From the NCBI GenBank assembly GCA_963715055.1, contig CAVQRB010000001.1:471433-535432 (forward strand): DNA of 64,000 bases. Reading direction: 5' to 3'. Below the pieces are notes generated by a model that was not told where the DNA came from, searched no databases, and worked only from the letters and a program-made list of their open reading frames with translations. Each line of letters opens with the position of its first letter. Position 1 is the stretch's first letter. Below, one piece after another: positions 1 to 8,054 of the stretch. This DNA is from CAVQRB01 sp963715055 (GTDB lineage: Bacteria > Pseudomonadota > Alphaproteobacteria > Rhodobacterales > Rhodobacteraceae). The position numbers were made by a program, and so were the translations under genes.

Positions 1-2
1 AC

Positions 3-221
3 AAGGTGATCACCATCATGTCGGGTTGGACGTCGATGCCGCTTGGCACCTTCATCTTCACCTCGATCCTCGCGCGGGGATTGCGGTTCTTTCTGGTCGC
101 CTGGCTGCTCTGGAAATACGGGGCGCCGATCCGCGATTTCATCGAAAAGCGGCTTGGCCTGATGTTCATTGCTTTCGTGCTTCTGCTGGCCGGCGGTTTC
201 GCGATATTGAAACTGCTATGA
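3..221 (+). CDS. YqaA-family (DedA-like) membrane protein, 3' end only
   Basis: Only the C-terminal 72 or so residues are in the window; the reading frame is open to the left edge, so the start is outside. The visible part has two hydrophobic segments (around TSILARGLRFFLVAWLLW and LMFIAFVLLLAGGFAILKLL) separated by a short charged stretch, RDFIEKRLG. This matches the C-terminus of YqaA-type integral membrane proteins, a DedA/SNARE-associated relative of unknown transport function. The stop overlaps the dsbB start as ATGA, so the two are translated together. Family assignment is by pattern only and moderately sure. Confidence 0.6.
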   Translation, partial: KVITIMSGWTSMPLGTFIFTSILARGLRFFLVAWLLWKYGAPIRDFIEKRLGLMFIAFVLLLAGGFAILKLL

Positions 222-676
222 CGCGTGCTCAATATATCCTTCTGGCCGCTGGCGGTTCCGCGGGACTTATGCTCGCCGCCCTCGCGTTTCAGCATCTGGG
301 TGGCATGGCACCCTGCAAGCTCTGCATCTGGCAGCGCTACCCCCACGTGATCGCGATTCTCCTCGGGCTGCTCGCATTGCGCTTCAGGCAGCAGATCCTG
401 GTCGTTCTCGGTGCGACCGCCGCCGCCTCGACCGGGGCAATTGGTGTCTACCACGCGGGTGTCGAGCAAGGCTGGTGGCAGGGGCCCACGACCTGTTCGT
501 CCGGTCCGATCACGGGCCTTTCCGCCGATGACCTGCTGAACCAGATCATGGCGGCCCCTCTGGTGCGCTGCGACGACATTCCCTGGGAGCTTTTCGGGGT
601 GAGCATGGCGGGCTGGAACGCGATCGTCTCCTTCGGACTTATGGCGCTCTGGCTCATGGCCCTGCGGCGCGCCTAG
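218..676 (+). CDS. dsbB: Disulfide bond formation protein DsbB
   Basis: 152 residues. An inner-membrane quinone reductase that re-oxidises DsbA in the periplasm. The first periplasmic loop carries the CxxC pair (PCKLCIWQRYPH) and the second loop holds two further cysteines (TTCSSG and VRCDD), the four redox cysteines expected of the family. Four hydrophobic segments alternate with these loops. The ATG at 218 was chosen because it overlaps the upstream stop (ATGA) and gives the family length; an upstream in-frame start would add a non-membrane leader. A DsbA-like protein is encoded at 43628, far from this gene. Confidence 0.9.
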   Translation: MTRAQYILLAAGGSAGLMLAALAFQHLGGMAPCKLCIWQRYPHVIAILLGLLALRFRQQILVVLGATAAASTGAIGVYHAGVEQGWWQGPTTCSSGPITGLSADDLLNQIMAAPLVRCDDIPWELFGVSMAGWNAIVSFGLMALWLMALRRA

Positions 677-1098
677 GTCGATTTCCGGGTCGCGAGCAAC
701 AGGCTGGTCTCACTGGCGCTGACCCCGTCGAGCTTGCGGACCCGGGTCAGGACCTGGTCGAAATCCTCGAGCGTCGCGGTGCCGATCTCCACGATCACGT
801 CCCATCGGCCATTGGTGGAATAGACCTGTCGCATCTCCGGCATCCCGTTCAACTGCCGGATGATGCGGTCCGTGCCGCGCCCCTCGATCGCAATCATCAT
901 CAGCCCGCGCACCGGGTCGCGCAGCACGTCCTCCTTGGTCACGACGGAAAAGCCAAGAATGTCGCCGCGCTCCTGCAGCTTCGCAAGGCGCGTGCGCACC
1001 GTCGCCCGTGTCAGGTCCAGCCTGAGCGCAAGATCGGAAAGCGAGAGCCGCCCGTCATGGCGCAACAGGCTGACAAGAGATTTGTCCGTTTCGTCCAA
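673..1098 (-). CDS. Lrp/AsnC-family transcriptional regulator
   Basis: 141 residues. The N-terminal winged helix-turn-helix (about residues 1-50, DETDKSLVSLLRHDGR then LSLSDLALRLDLTRATVRTR) is followed by an AsnC/RAM ligand-binding domain (about 60-138, with GRWDVIVEIGT). It is transcribed away from the arginase gene, with a dyad operator candidate between them. By analogy with family members that sit beside arginase, it probably activates the arginase/cyclodeaminase pair in response to arginine or ornithine and controls itself; that role is inferred from position. Its end overlaps the end of dsbB by 4 nt, converging. Confidence 0.88.
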   Translation of the reverse strand: MDETDKSLVSLLRHDGRLSLSDLALRLDLTRATVRTRLAKLQERGDILGFSVVTKEDVLRDPVRGLMMIAIEGRGTDRIIRQLNGMPEMRQVYSTNGRWDVIVEIGTATLEDFDQVLTRVRKLDGVSASETSLLLATRKST

Positions 1099-1125
1099 GA
1101 GTGATTTCCGATATGTATAAAACTA

Positions 1126-1147
1126 GATCATATCGATCATTATGATC
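1126..1147. promoter_or_regulatory. Dyad operator candidate between lrp-type gene and arginase
   Basis: The half-sites GATCAT and ATGATC form a perfect inverted repeat separated by 10 nt, in the 109-nt gap between the divergent regulator and arginase genes. Its AT-rich, GATC-containing dyad suits an Lrp-type multimeric binding site. Function is inferred from position. Confidence 0.45.
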
Positions 1148-1207
1148 GCTTCCATATGACCCGAACTGATCGATACTGCAATCGAAACTGATATCCGGAG
1201 AGACCAG

Positions 1208-2128
1208 ATGACCCAGCAGAACTGCATCCTGATCGGCGCCCCCGTGGACAGCGGCAAACGCCGCGCCGGTTGCCTAATGGGCCCGGACGCCTATCGCACC
1301 GCCGGTCTGAAGCGGGCGCTGGAAAACCTCGGCCATACCGTCGAAGACAGGGGCAACGTGGCCCCTACCCCCTTCACGCCCAAGCCGCATCCCAAGATCC
1401 ATGCGCTTGAGGAAACCATCGGCTGGACCGAAGCCCTTGCCGAGGCCGCCGAGGCGGGGCTGGCGGATGGGCTGCCTATTTTCATGGGCGGGGATCATTC
1501 CCTGTCGCTCGGCACGGTGCTGGGCGCGATGCGCCATGCGGACAGCCTGGGCCGCCCGCTCTTCGTGCTCTGGCTGGATGCACACAGCGACTTCCACACG
1601 CCCCACTCCACCGAAAGCGGCAACCTGCATGGGACACCCTTGGGCTATGTGACGGGGCGCGAGGGATTCGACGGCTTTCCAGAGATCGCCAAGCCCCTGC
1701 CGCAGGGCAATATCGCCGTCATCGGGCTGCGCTCGGTCGATGCCGATGAGCGCGCCGCGCTGCAACAGACGACGATTCAGCGCGTGGACATGCGCGAGAT
1801 CGACGAGACCGGAATTGCCAGCCCGTTGTCGGCCTTTCTAAGTCGTGTCGAAGCGGCGAACGGCATGCTGCATGTCTCGCTCGATGTGGATTTCCTCGAT
1901 CCCGCCGTGGCGCCCGCCGTGGGAACCACCGTGCCGGGAGGAGCTACGATCCGCGAAGGCCACCTGGTGATGGAGATGCTGCATGACAGCGAATTGATGA
2001 CCTCGCTCGATCTGGTGGAACTGAACCCTTTTCTGGACGAGCGCGGCCGCACCGCGCAGGTGATGGTTGACCTGGCCGCCTCGGCGCTCGGCCGCATGGT
2101 CTTTGACCGCCCGACACGCGCCTATTGA
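1208..2128 (+). CDS. rocF: Arginase
   Basis: 306 residues, the usual arginase length. Hydrolyses L-arginine to ornithine and urea in the cytoplasm. The manganese-binding motifs of the ureohydrolase family are all present: GGDHS (residues 94-98), DAHSDFH (124-130) and SLDVDFLDP (about 225-233), with HG at 141-142 for substrate contact. A GGAGAG ribosome binding site lies 5 nt before the ATG. It is followed directly by ornithine cyclodeaminase, so the pair takes arginine to proline. Divergent from an Lrp-type regulator that probably controls it. Confidence 0.95.
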   Translation: MTQQNCILIGAPVDSGKRRAGCLMGPDAYRTAGLKRALENLGHTVEDRGNVAPTPFTPKPHPKIHALEETIGWTEALAEAAEAGLADGLPIFMGGDHSLSLGTVLGAMRHADSLGRPLFVLWLDAHSDFHTPHSTESGNLHGTPLGYVTGREGFDGFPEIAKPLPQGNIAVIGLRSVDADERAALQQTTIQRVDMREIDETGIASPLSAFLSRVEAANGMLHVSLDVDFLDPAVAPAVGTTVPGGATIREGHLVMEMLHDSELMTSLDLVELNPFLDERGRTAQVMVDLAASALGRMVFDRPTRAY

Positions 2129-2178
2129 TCAAGCGTCACCTGAGCCAACCCTTACCCATGCCGACGAAAGTGCCCGCC

Positions 2179-3228
2179 ATGACCACGCTTCACCCTTCCG
2201 ACAAGGCGCTTGTACCTTTCGTTTCCGTTGACCACATGATGCGCCTCGTGCATCACATCGGCATCGAAGACATGCTGCGCGGGCTTGCGGAGTACATCGA
2301 GGCCGATTTCCGCCGCTGGCAGCTTTTCGACAAGACGCCGCGCATCGCGAGCCATTCCGCCGAAGGGGTGATCGAGTTGATGCCGACCTCGGACGGCGAG
2401 GTATACGGATTCAAATACGTGAACGGCCACCCCAAGAACACCGCCGAAGGCTTGCAGACCGTCACCGCCTTCGGCCTGCTTGCCGATGTCGCCAGCGGCT
2501 ATCCGGTTCTGCTGTCGGAGATGACCCTGCTCACCGCGATGCGCACGGCGGCCACCTCGGCCTTGGTGGCGCGGGTGCTGGCGCCGAAGAACGCCCGCTG
2601 CATGGCGATGATCGGCAATGGCGCGCAGTCGGAATTCCAGAGCCTCGCCATGAAGGCGGTTTGCGGCATCTCCGAGGTGCGGCTTTTCGACATCGACCCG
2701 AAGGCGACGGCGAAATGTGCGGCAAATCTGGCTGGCATGGGGCTCACCGTTACGCAATGCGCGACGCCCGAGGAGGCGATCATGGGCGCTCAGATCATCA
2801 CCACCTGCACCGCCGACAAGCAATATGCGACGATCCTGACGGATAACATGGTGGGGGCCGGCGTGCACATCAACGCCATCGGCGGCGACTGCCCGGGCAA
2901 GACGGAACTGGCGCCCGCGATCCTTCACCGCGCCGACATTTTCGTAGAGTTTCCGGAACAGACGCGGATCGAGGGCGAAATTCAGCAACTTGCCCCTGAC
3001 CATCCGGTGACGGAGATCTGGCAGGTGCTGAGCGGAACGGCAAGGGGACGTGTGTCGCCGTCGCAGATCACGCTTTTTGATTCCGTGGGCTTCGCGATCG
3101 AGGATTTCAGCGCCCTGCGCTATGTGCGCGACCGCATCGCAGGCACTGGCTTTTTCCACCCGCTCGACCTTCTGGCCGATCCGGACGATCCGCGCGATCT
3201 CTTCGGGATGCTGCAGCGGGCCGGCTGA
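2179..3228 (+). CDS. ocd: Ornithine cyclodeaminase
   Basis: 349 residues from the chosen ATG. Converts ornithine to proline and ammonia with a tightly bound NAD. A Rossmann-like segment is visible (residues about 130-165, ARCMAMIGNGAQSEFQSLA, then EVRLFDIDP), along with the family's Lys/Arg-containing N-terminal half (FKYVNGHPKN). The start is uncertain: an ATG at 2158 and a TTG at 2125 are in frame, but GAAAG lies 8 nt before 2179 and the 2179 start gives the usual N-terminus. It follows arginase by 50 nt, probably one operon for arginine use as carbon and nitrogen. Confidence 0.9.
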   Translation: MTTLHPSDKALVPFVSVDHMMRLVHHIGIEDMLRGLAEYIEADFRRWQLFDKTPRIASHSAEGVIELMPTSDGEVYGFKYVNGHPKNTAEGLQTVTAFGLLADVASGYPVLLSEMTLLTAMRTAATSALVARVLAPKNARCMAMIGNGAQSEFQSLAMKAVCGISEVRLFDIDPKATAKCAANLAGMGLTVTQCATPEEAIMGAQIITTCTADKQYATILTDNMVGAGVHINAIGGDCPGKTELAPAILHRADIFVEFPEQTRIEGEIQQLAPDHPVTEIWQVLSGTARGRVSPSQITLFDSVGFAIEDFSALRYVRDRIAGTGFFHPLDLLADPDDPRDLFGMLQRAG

Positions 3229-3232
3229 CCGA

Positions 3233-4384
3233 TCACGACGCCTTGGTCACGTCATATCCGTAGAGCCAATTGAACTGGCGCATCATCAGGCCAGGCGCGA
3301 TCCGGCTCCCGAGCCTCAAGGCGGTATGCGCCGCCAGCCGGAGCGGCCCCTGCGGCAGGTGGTATTTCCAGGCATTGCCGTTCGCGGCCGCGATGACCCG
3401 CGCGGCGCGAGGTTTGCGCAGGGCTTCGTACTGCGCGAGCGGTTTGCCCTCGGCCACGGTCCGCGCCAGCACCCAGGCATCCTCGAGCGCCAGATTGGCC
3501 CCCTGCGCCAGAAACGGCAGGGTCGGATGCGCGGCATCACCAAGAAGCGCCACGCCACCGCGCGCCCAGACAGGTGCCACCTCGTGCCGGAAGAGCCCCC
3601 AGAGGTTGACCCGCTCGACGCGCTCAAGAAGCTCTGCGACGGGCCCTGTCACATCCGCGAAAGCGGCGCGCAGGTTGGCCGGATCATCCGCATGGTGCCA
3701 GCCCTCGTCTGCCCAGGCATCGCGTTCCTGAACCGCCACAAGGTTGATCAGACGACCACCGCGCAGCGGGTAACTCACGATGTGGCGCCCGGGCGCCATG
3801 GTGACCCGCGCCTCGGGCGCGGCATCGCTGGCGGGCACAAGCGCCCGCCAGGCGACCTGTCCGGTGAAAAAGGGCTTCGCCTCCGGCAGCAGCGCCCTGC
3901 GGCCCACCGAATGCAGGCCGTCGGCACAGACGATGAGTTCCGCACGCGCTTGACTGCCGTCGGCGAACCGGACCTGCGGCGGGTCGCCCGGCGAGATCTG
4001 CGTGGCCTGGGCGCCCAGCGTCACGCTCACATTCGCCTGCCGCGCAGATCTTTCGAGGAGTGCCACGAGATCGGCCCGGTGGACAAACAGATAGCGCTGG
4101 TGGCGCAAACGTGTGAGGTCGAGCCGCGCAACCTCTCCGGATCTTCGGTAGTCGGCAAGGACCACTGCCTGCGCTTCCACCGCGCCGGAGCGCAACAAGG
4201 CCTCCTCCAGCCCGAGCGCCCGCAGAACCGCAAGCCCGTTCGGGCTGATCTGCAATCCAGCGCCGACTTCGGTGATCTCTGTCGCGCGCTCGCAGAGCGT
4301 TACGGCCACACCCGATTTGGCCAGCGCCGTGGCGACCGCCAGCCCGCCAATGCCGCCGCCGATGACAATTGCATTCCGGATCAT
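3233..4384 (-). CDS. FAD-dependent monooxygenase (aromatic hydroxylase class)
   Basis: 383 residues. The N-terminus has the FAD dinucleotide motif GGGIGGLAVATALA, then the DG fingerprint (CADGLHSVGR, about residues 150-160) and the GD motif LLGDAAHPTLPF near residue 280, the three hallmarks of class A flavoprotein hydroxylases such as salicylate or 3-hydroxybenzoate hydroxylase. The true substrate cannot be read from the sequence. A ribosome binding site (AGGAAC) lies 4 nt before the ATG. It converges on ocd with a 4-nt gap and lies downstream of dksA behind a probable terminator, so it is likely a separate unit. Confidence 0.85.
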   Translation of the reverse strand: MIRNAIVIGGGIGGLAVATALAKSGVAVTLCERATEITEVGAGLQISPNGLAVLRALGLEEALLRSGAVEAQAVVLADYRRSGEVARLDLTRLRHQRYLFVHRADLVALLERSARQANVSVTLGAQATQISPGDPPQVRFADGSQARAELIVCADGLHSVGRRALLPEAKPFFTGQVAWRALVPASDAAPEARVTMAPGRHIVSYPLRGGRLINLVAVQERDAWADEGWHHADDPANLRAAFADVTGPVAELLERVERVNLWGLFRHEVAPVWARGGVALLGDAAHPTLPFLAQGANLALEDAWVLARTVAEGKPLAQYEALRKPRAARVIAAANGNAWKYHLPQGPLRLAAHTALRLGSRIAPGLMMRQFNWLYGYDVTKAS

Positions 4385-4400
4385 GCCGTTCCTTCAAAAC

Positions 4401-4435
4401 GAAAGCGCCACAGGGCTCTTCGCCCGGGCGCTTTC
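4401..4435 (-). terminator. Probable Rho-independent terminator of dksA
   Basis: A perfect 9-bp inverted repeat (GAAAGCGCC / GGCGCTTTC) encloses a smaller GGGC/GCCC hairpin. Read on the minus strand it is followed by GTTTTG. It sits 23 nt after the dksA stop, before the FAD monooxygenase start. Confidence 0.6.
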
Positions 4436-4457
4436 AATCATAACTCTCTTGCGGCGA

Positions 4458-4880
4458 TCAATCGTCGCGATGGACTTTCTCACGCCGTTCGTGACGCTCC
4501 TGCGCCTCGAGGCTCATCGTGGCGATCGGGCGCGCATCGAGTCTCTTGAGCGAAATCGGCTCACCTGTCACGCTGCAATATCCGAACTCTCCGTCCTCGA
4601 TCCGGCGCAGCGCCGCGTCGATCTTGCTGACCAGCTTGCGTTGCCGATCGCGGGTGCGCAATTCAAGCGCCCGGTCGGTCTCCTCGGAAGCTCGGTCCGC
4701 TACATCGGGAATGTTCCGGGTGCCATCCTGAAGCCCCTCGATCGTATCCCGACTGCCGGCCAGCAATTCGGCCCGCCAGGTCAGAAGCTTGCGGCGAAAG
4801 TACTCGACTTGCCGGTCGTTCATGAACGGCTCATCCTCCGCCGGCGTGTAATCCGCTGGCAGGAAATTATCCTGTTTCAT
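4458..4880 (-). CDS. dksA: DksA/TraR-family RNA polymerase-binding regulator
   Basis: 140 residues from the ATG at 4880, chosen over the one at 4913 because GAGGG lies 7 nt upstream. DksA enters the RNA polymerase secondary channel and, with ppGpp, adjusts rRNA and amino-acid promoters. The coiled coil (about residues 22-90) carries acidic residues in IPDVADRASEE, matching the tip. The C-terminal finger region GYCSVTGEPI...MSLEAQERHE keeps only one of the four zinc cysteines of the E. coli protein; the other three are Thr, Ser and Ala. This is a known state for alphaproteobacterial DksA, so it is probably functional without zinc. Confidence 0.92.
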   Translation of the reverse strand: MKQDNFLPADYTPAEDEPFMNDRQVEYFRRKLLTWRAELLAGSRDTIEGLQDGTRNIPDVADRASEETDRALELRTRDRQRKLVSKIDAALRRIEDGEFGYCSVTGEPISLKRLDARPIATMSLEAQERHERREKVHRDD

Positions 4881-5051
4881 TTGCTTACCCTCAACGTGGC
4901 TCACGTTATCCATACGCTCACTGTCCCTAGGCCAAGTGCCCCCCGGTTCGAGTGCATCTAACGCACGGTTTCCCGATTGTCACTACACAATGCGGTCGTT
5001 ATCCCGTTAAAAGCGAAACAGAATTGTGACCGGCAAGGGGTTAAGCCAGCT

Positions 5052-5891
5052 ATGAAATTTCAAGGCACCGCGGAGTATGTCGCCACCGATGACCTGACCA
5101 TTGCCGTGAATGCGGCGGTGACGCTGGAACGGCCCTTGCTGGTCAAGGGCGAGCCCGGCACCGGCAAGACCGAACTTGCGCGCCAGGTCAGCCTGTCGCT
5201 CGGTCTGCCGATGATCGAGTGGAACATCAAGTCGACGACCCGTGCCCAGCAGGGGCTTTATGAATACGATGCCGTCAGCCGTCTGCGCGACAGCCAGCTC
5301 GGCGAGGAGCGTGTCCATGACGTCAAGAATTACATCCGCAAGGGCAAGCTCTGGGAGGCCTTCGAGGCGGACCGGAAGACCGTGCTGCTGATCGACGAGA
5401 TCGACAAGGCGGACATCGAGTTTCCCAATGATTTGTTGCAGGAACTCGACCAGATGGAGTTCTTCGTCTACGAGACCGGCGAAACGATCCGCGCCCGGCA
5501 CCGCCCCATCGTCATCATCACCTCGAACAACGAAAAGGAGCTGCCCGACGCCTTCCTGCGGCGCTGCTTCTTTCACTACATCCGCTTTCCCGACATCGAC
5601 ACGCTGCGGCGCATCGTCGAGGTGCATCACCCCGGCATCAAGGATGCGCTTCTGACCACGGCCCTTACGCAGTTCTACGAGATTCGCGACCAGGCAGGCC
5701 TCAAGAAGAAGCCCTCCACCTCGGAAGTTCTGGACTGGCTGAAACTGCTTCTGGCCGAAGACATGACGGCGGAAGATCTAAAGTCTTCCGGCAAGAACGC
5801 CCTGCCCAAGCTGCACGGTGCCCTGCTCAAGAATGAACAGGACGTCCATCTCTTTGAAAGACTTGCGTTTCTCGCCCGAAGCGGCAGGTAG
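5052..5891 (+). CDS. MoxR-family AAA+ ATPase
   Basis: 279 residues from ATG 5052; an upstream in-frame start would add 25 residues with no family support. Walker A GEPGTGKTE is at residues 33-41, Walker B VLLIDEIDKAD near 115-125, and sensor 1 IITSNNEKELPDAFLRRC follows. MoxR ATPases work as chaperones with a VWA-domain partner to insert metals or activate enzymes. The partner is very likely the VWA protein at 8055, separated here by GNAT, DUF2927 and small-membrane-protein genes on the same strand. The client enzyme is not evident in the window. Confidence 0.9.
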   Translation: MKFQGTAEYVATDDLTIAVNAAVTLERPLLVKGEPGTGKTELARQVSLSLGLPMIEWNIKSTTRAQQGLYEYDAVSRLRDSQLGEERVHDVKNYIRKGKLWEAFEADRKTVLLIDEIDKADIEFPNDLLQELDQMEFFVYETGETIRARHRPIVIITSNNEKELPDAFLRRCFFHYIRFPDIDTLRRIVEVHHPGIKDALLTTALTQFYEIRDQAGLKKKPSTSEVLDWLKLLLAEDMTAEDLKSSGKNALPKLHGALLKNEQDVHLFERLAFLARSGR

Positions 5892-6010
5892 GATACGGGC
5901 CTTGTTTTTGCCGCAATTGCCACGAATTTGCCTTATTTGACCTCTAGCCTTTAGGCGTGCGTCGGCAATAAGATCGGCGGTAGAGGCATAACCAGACAGG
6001 CAAGGCAGGC

Positions 6011-6466
6011 ATGACGCAGACGGCCGCATTCACTGTCCGACCCTTGCGGGCCACGGACAAGGCGCAGTGGTCCGCACTTTGGACAGGCTATCTCGCCTAT
6101 TACGAGACGTCGCGGCCGCAGGCGATCTTTGATCTCTATTTCGACAGATTGCTTGGGGATGACCCGCAGGATTTCAACGGACTCGTCGCTGAAAGCGACG
6201 GCAGGCTGGTAGGGCTCACGCATTACCTCTTTCATCGCCATGGCTGGTCGGAGGCGAATACCTGTTACCTGCAGGACCTCTACGCCGATCCATCCAGGCG
6301 CGGACAGGGCGTCGGCCGCGCGCTGATCGAGGCGGTATACGCCGCCGCAGATGCCGCCGGCGTGCCCACCGTCTATTGGCTGACGCAGGACTTCAACAGC
6401 ACCGCGCGCCGCCTTTACGACCGGATCGGGGTCAAGACACCGTTCATCCGGTACAACCGTTCATGA
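6011..6466 (+). CDS. GNAT-family N-acetyltransferase
   Basis: 151 residues. The acetyl-CoA-binding signature is clear: LQDLYADPSRRGQGVGRALIEAVYAAA (pyrophosphate loop R/Q-x-x-G-x-G/A, about residues 89-115), followed by VYWLTQDFNSTARRLYDRIG, the usual motif B. It transfers an acetyl group to an unknown amine, small molecule or protein. The stop overlaps the next ATG as ATGA, so it is translationally coupled to the DUF2927 lipoprotein gene. AAGGCAGGC before the ATG can serve as ribosome binding site. Confidence 0.88.
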   Translation: MTQTAAFTVRPLRATDKAQWSALWTGYLAYYETSRPQAIFDLYFDRLLGDDPQDFNGLVAESDGRLVGLTHYLFHRHGWSEANTCYLQDLYADPSRRGQGVGRALIEAVYAAADAAGVPTVYWLTQDFNSTARRLYDRIGVKTPFIRYNRS

Positions 6467-7827
6467 AGCCGAGGGTCCTCCTCGCACTGGTGATGCTGCT
6501 TAACGCCTGCATGCCCGTCTCCCAAAGCGGCACCGCAACACGGGCCGTGATAGCGGAAAGCAGCCTGCCACCGATGAAGACCTTCGGCCTTGCCGCAGCA
6601 CCGAGACCGGCGATTTCCAACGACGATCTCATTCGTGATTTTCTCGAATTGTCCTTCGAGATGGAAAGTGGGCGTGCCTTGCCGGTGTTCACCCGGTTCG
6701 AAGGGCCCATCACCCTGCGCGTCACCGGATCTCCGCCACCTACATTATCTGGCGATCTGCGCGCCCTGCTCACGCGCTTGCGGGCGGAAGCGGGCATTCC
6801 GATCACCACCACGACCTCGGCATCGGCCAACATCACCATCGAAGCCGTGCCGCGCCAGTCGATCAAGCGGGTCCTGCCGCAGGCCGCCTGCTTCGTGGCG
6901 CCGAATGTAGGCTCCCTGGCCGATTACCGCAGCGCCCGCCGCAGCCCGCGCACCAACTGGACCTTGCTGGAGACGCGGACGCGCCTCGCGATTTTCCTGC
7001 CGAATGACGCCAGCCCGCAGGAAGTGCGCGACTGCCTCCACGAGGAACTCGCCCAGGCGCTCGGGCCGCTCAACGATCTCTATCGGTTGCCGGACTCGGT
7101 CTTCAACGATGACAATGTCCATACGGTTCTGACGGGTTTCGACATGATGATCCTGCGAGCGACATACGCACCCGAATTGCGATCGGGCATGTCGCGGGCG
7201 GAGGTATCACGCAGGCTTCCTGCGGTTTTTGCACGCATCAACCCTGCCGGACGCTATCGCGGCACCCGTGCGGTCTCGCCGACGCCGCAGGCCTGGAGCG
7301 AGGCGATCCAGACAGCCCTCGGCCCCTCCTCGAGCCCTGCGGCCCGGCGCCGCGCCTCAGATGAGGCGATCCGCATCGCGGCGCAGAACGGCTGGACCGG
7401 CAACCGCCGCGGATTTGCGCATTATGCCAAGGCGCGCTTGTTGCAGTCCACCGACCCTGGGGCGGCGCGGGCGCAATACGAACTGGCGGACCGCTTCTAT
7501 GCGCGATCCCCGGACACGCGGCTGCACCGTGCCTATGTCTCCACGCAGTTATCGGCTTATGCGATCTCGGAGGGCGACGCGGCGCGGGCTCTGGCGCTCA
7601 TCGAGCCGCATATCGCGGCAGCCCGCGCTTCGCAGAACGCGGCCCTGCTGGCGACGCTTCAGCTTTTGAAGGCGGAGGCCCTTGCCATGCAAGGACGTAT
7701 CGCCGAGGCGCGCGCCCTCAGGCTGGACAGTCTGGGATGGGCGCGATACGGCTTTGGCGCTGACTGGGCGGTGCGCGCGAAACTGAGTGAAATCGCGGCA
7801 CTCAGCCCCGGTAAAACCCCCGTCTGA
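6463..7827 (+). CDS. DUF2927-family lipoprotein
   Basis: 454 residues from the ATG that overlaps the GNAT stop. An N-terminal lipoprotein signal ends in the lipobox LNAC (Cys near residue 16), so the protein is probably membrane-anchored outside the cytoplasm. The DUF2927 segment follows (from about residue 60: DDLIRDFLELSFEMESG), with the family feature CLHEELAQALGPLNDLYRLPDSVFND, which resembles a protease-like HE pair. The C-terminal 150 residues are helical and alanine-rich (ARAQYELADRFYAR, ARALALIEPHI), suggesting TPR-like repeats. Function unknown. Placed between the MoxR and VWA genes. Confidence 0.8.
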   Translation: MKPRVLLALVMLLNACMPVSQSGTATRAVIAESSLPPMKTFGLAAAPRPAISNDDLIRDFLELSFEMESGRALPVFTRFEGPITLRVTGSPPPTLSGDLRALLTRLRAEAGIPITTTTSASANITIEAVPRQSIKRVLPQAACFVAPNVGSLADYRSARRSPRTNWTLLETRTRLAIFLPNDASPQEVRDCLHEELAQALGPLNDLYRLPDSVFNDDNVHTVLTGFDMMILRATYAPELRSGMSRAEVSRRLPAVFARINPAGRYRGTRAVSPTPQAWSEAIQTALGPSSSPAARRRASDEAIRIAAQNGWTGNRRGFAHYAKARLLQSTDPGAARAQYELADRFYARSPDTRLHRAYVSTQLSAYAISEGDAARALALIEPHIAAARASQNAALLATLQLLKAEALAMQGRIAEARALRLDSLGWARYGFGADWAVRAKLSEIAALSPGKTPV

Positions 7828-7877
7828 CGCCTGACCTGGGCATGAAACAAGGCGGGCACAACAAATGATGAGGCCCG

Positions 7878-8045
7878 ATGATAGTCATAATTGGTGCGAT
7901 TGCCGGGGCGTTGATCGGCGGGATCACGGCGAAGAAACGCAATGGCAACCGCAAGGACATCGCACAATATGCGACCGGCTATGCGATGGCTTTCATGGTG
8001 GTTGCAATGATCCTGACCGTGATCCTGGACCGGACGCTGATCTGA
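7878..8045 (+). CDS. Small two-segment membrane protein
   Basis: 55 residues, MIVIIGAIAGALIGG... to ...VILDRTLI. Two hydrophobic segments (residues 1-16 and about 36-50) flank a basic loop, AKKRNGNRKD, giving a hairpin with the loop probably cytoplasmic. It is read with normal codon use in the 220-nt gap before the VWA gene, whose GGAGG ribosome binding site overlaps this gene's stop. I believe small proteins like this recur upstream of VWA genes in this family of bacteria. Function unknown; possibly a membrane partner of the MoxR/VWA pair. Confidence 0.65.
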   Translation: MIVIIGAIAGALIGGITAKKRNGNRKDIAQYATGYAMAFMVVAMILTVILDRTLI

Positions 8046-8054
8046 GGAGGTCGC

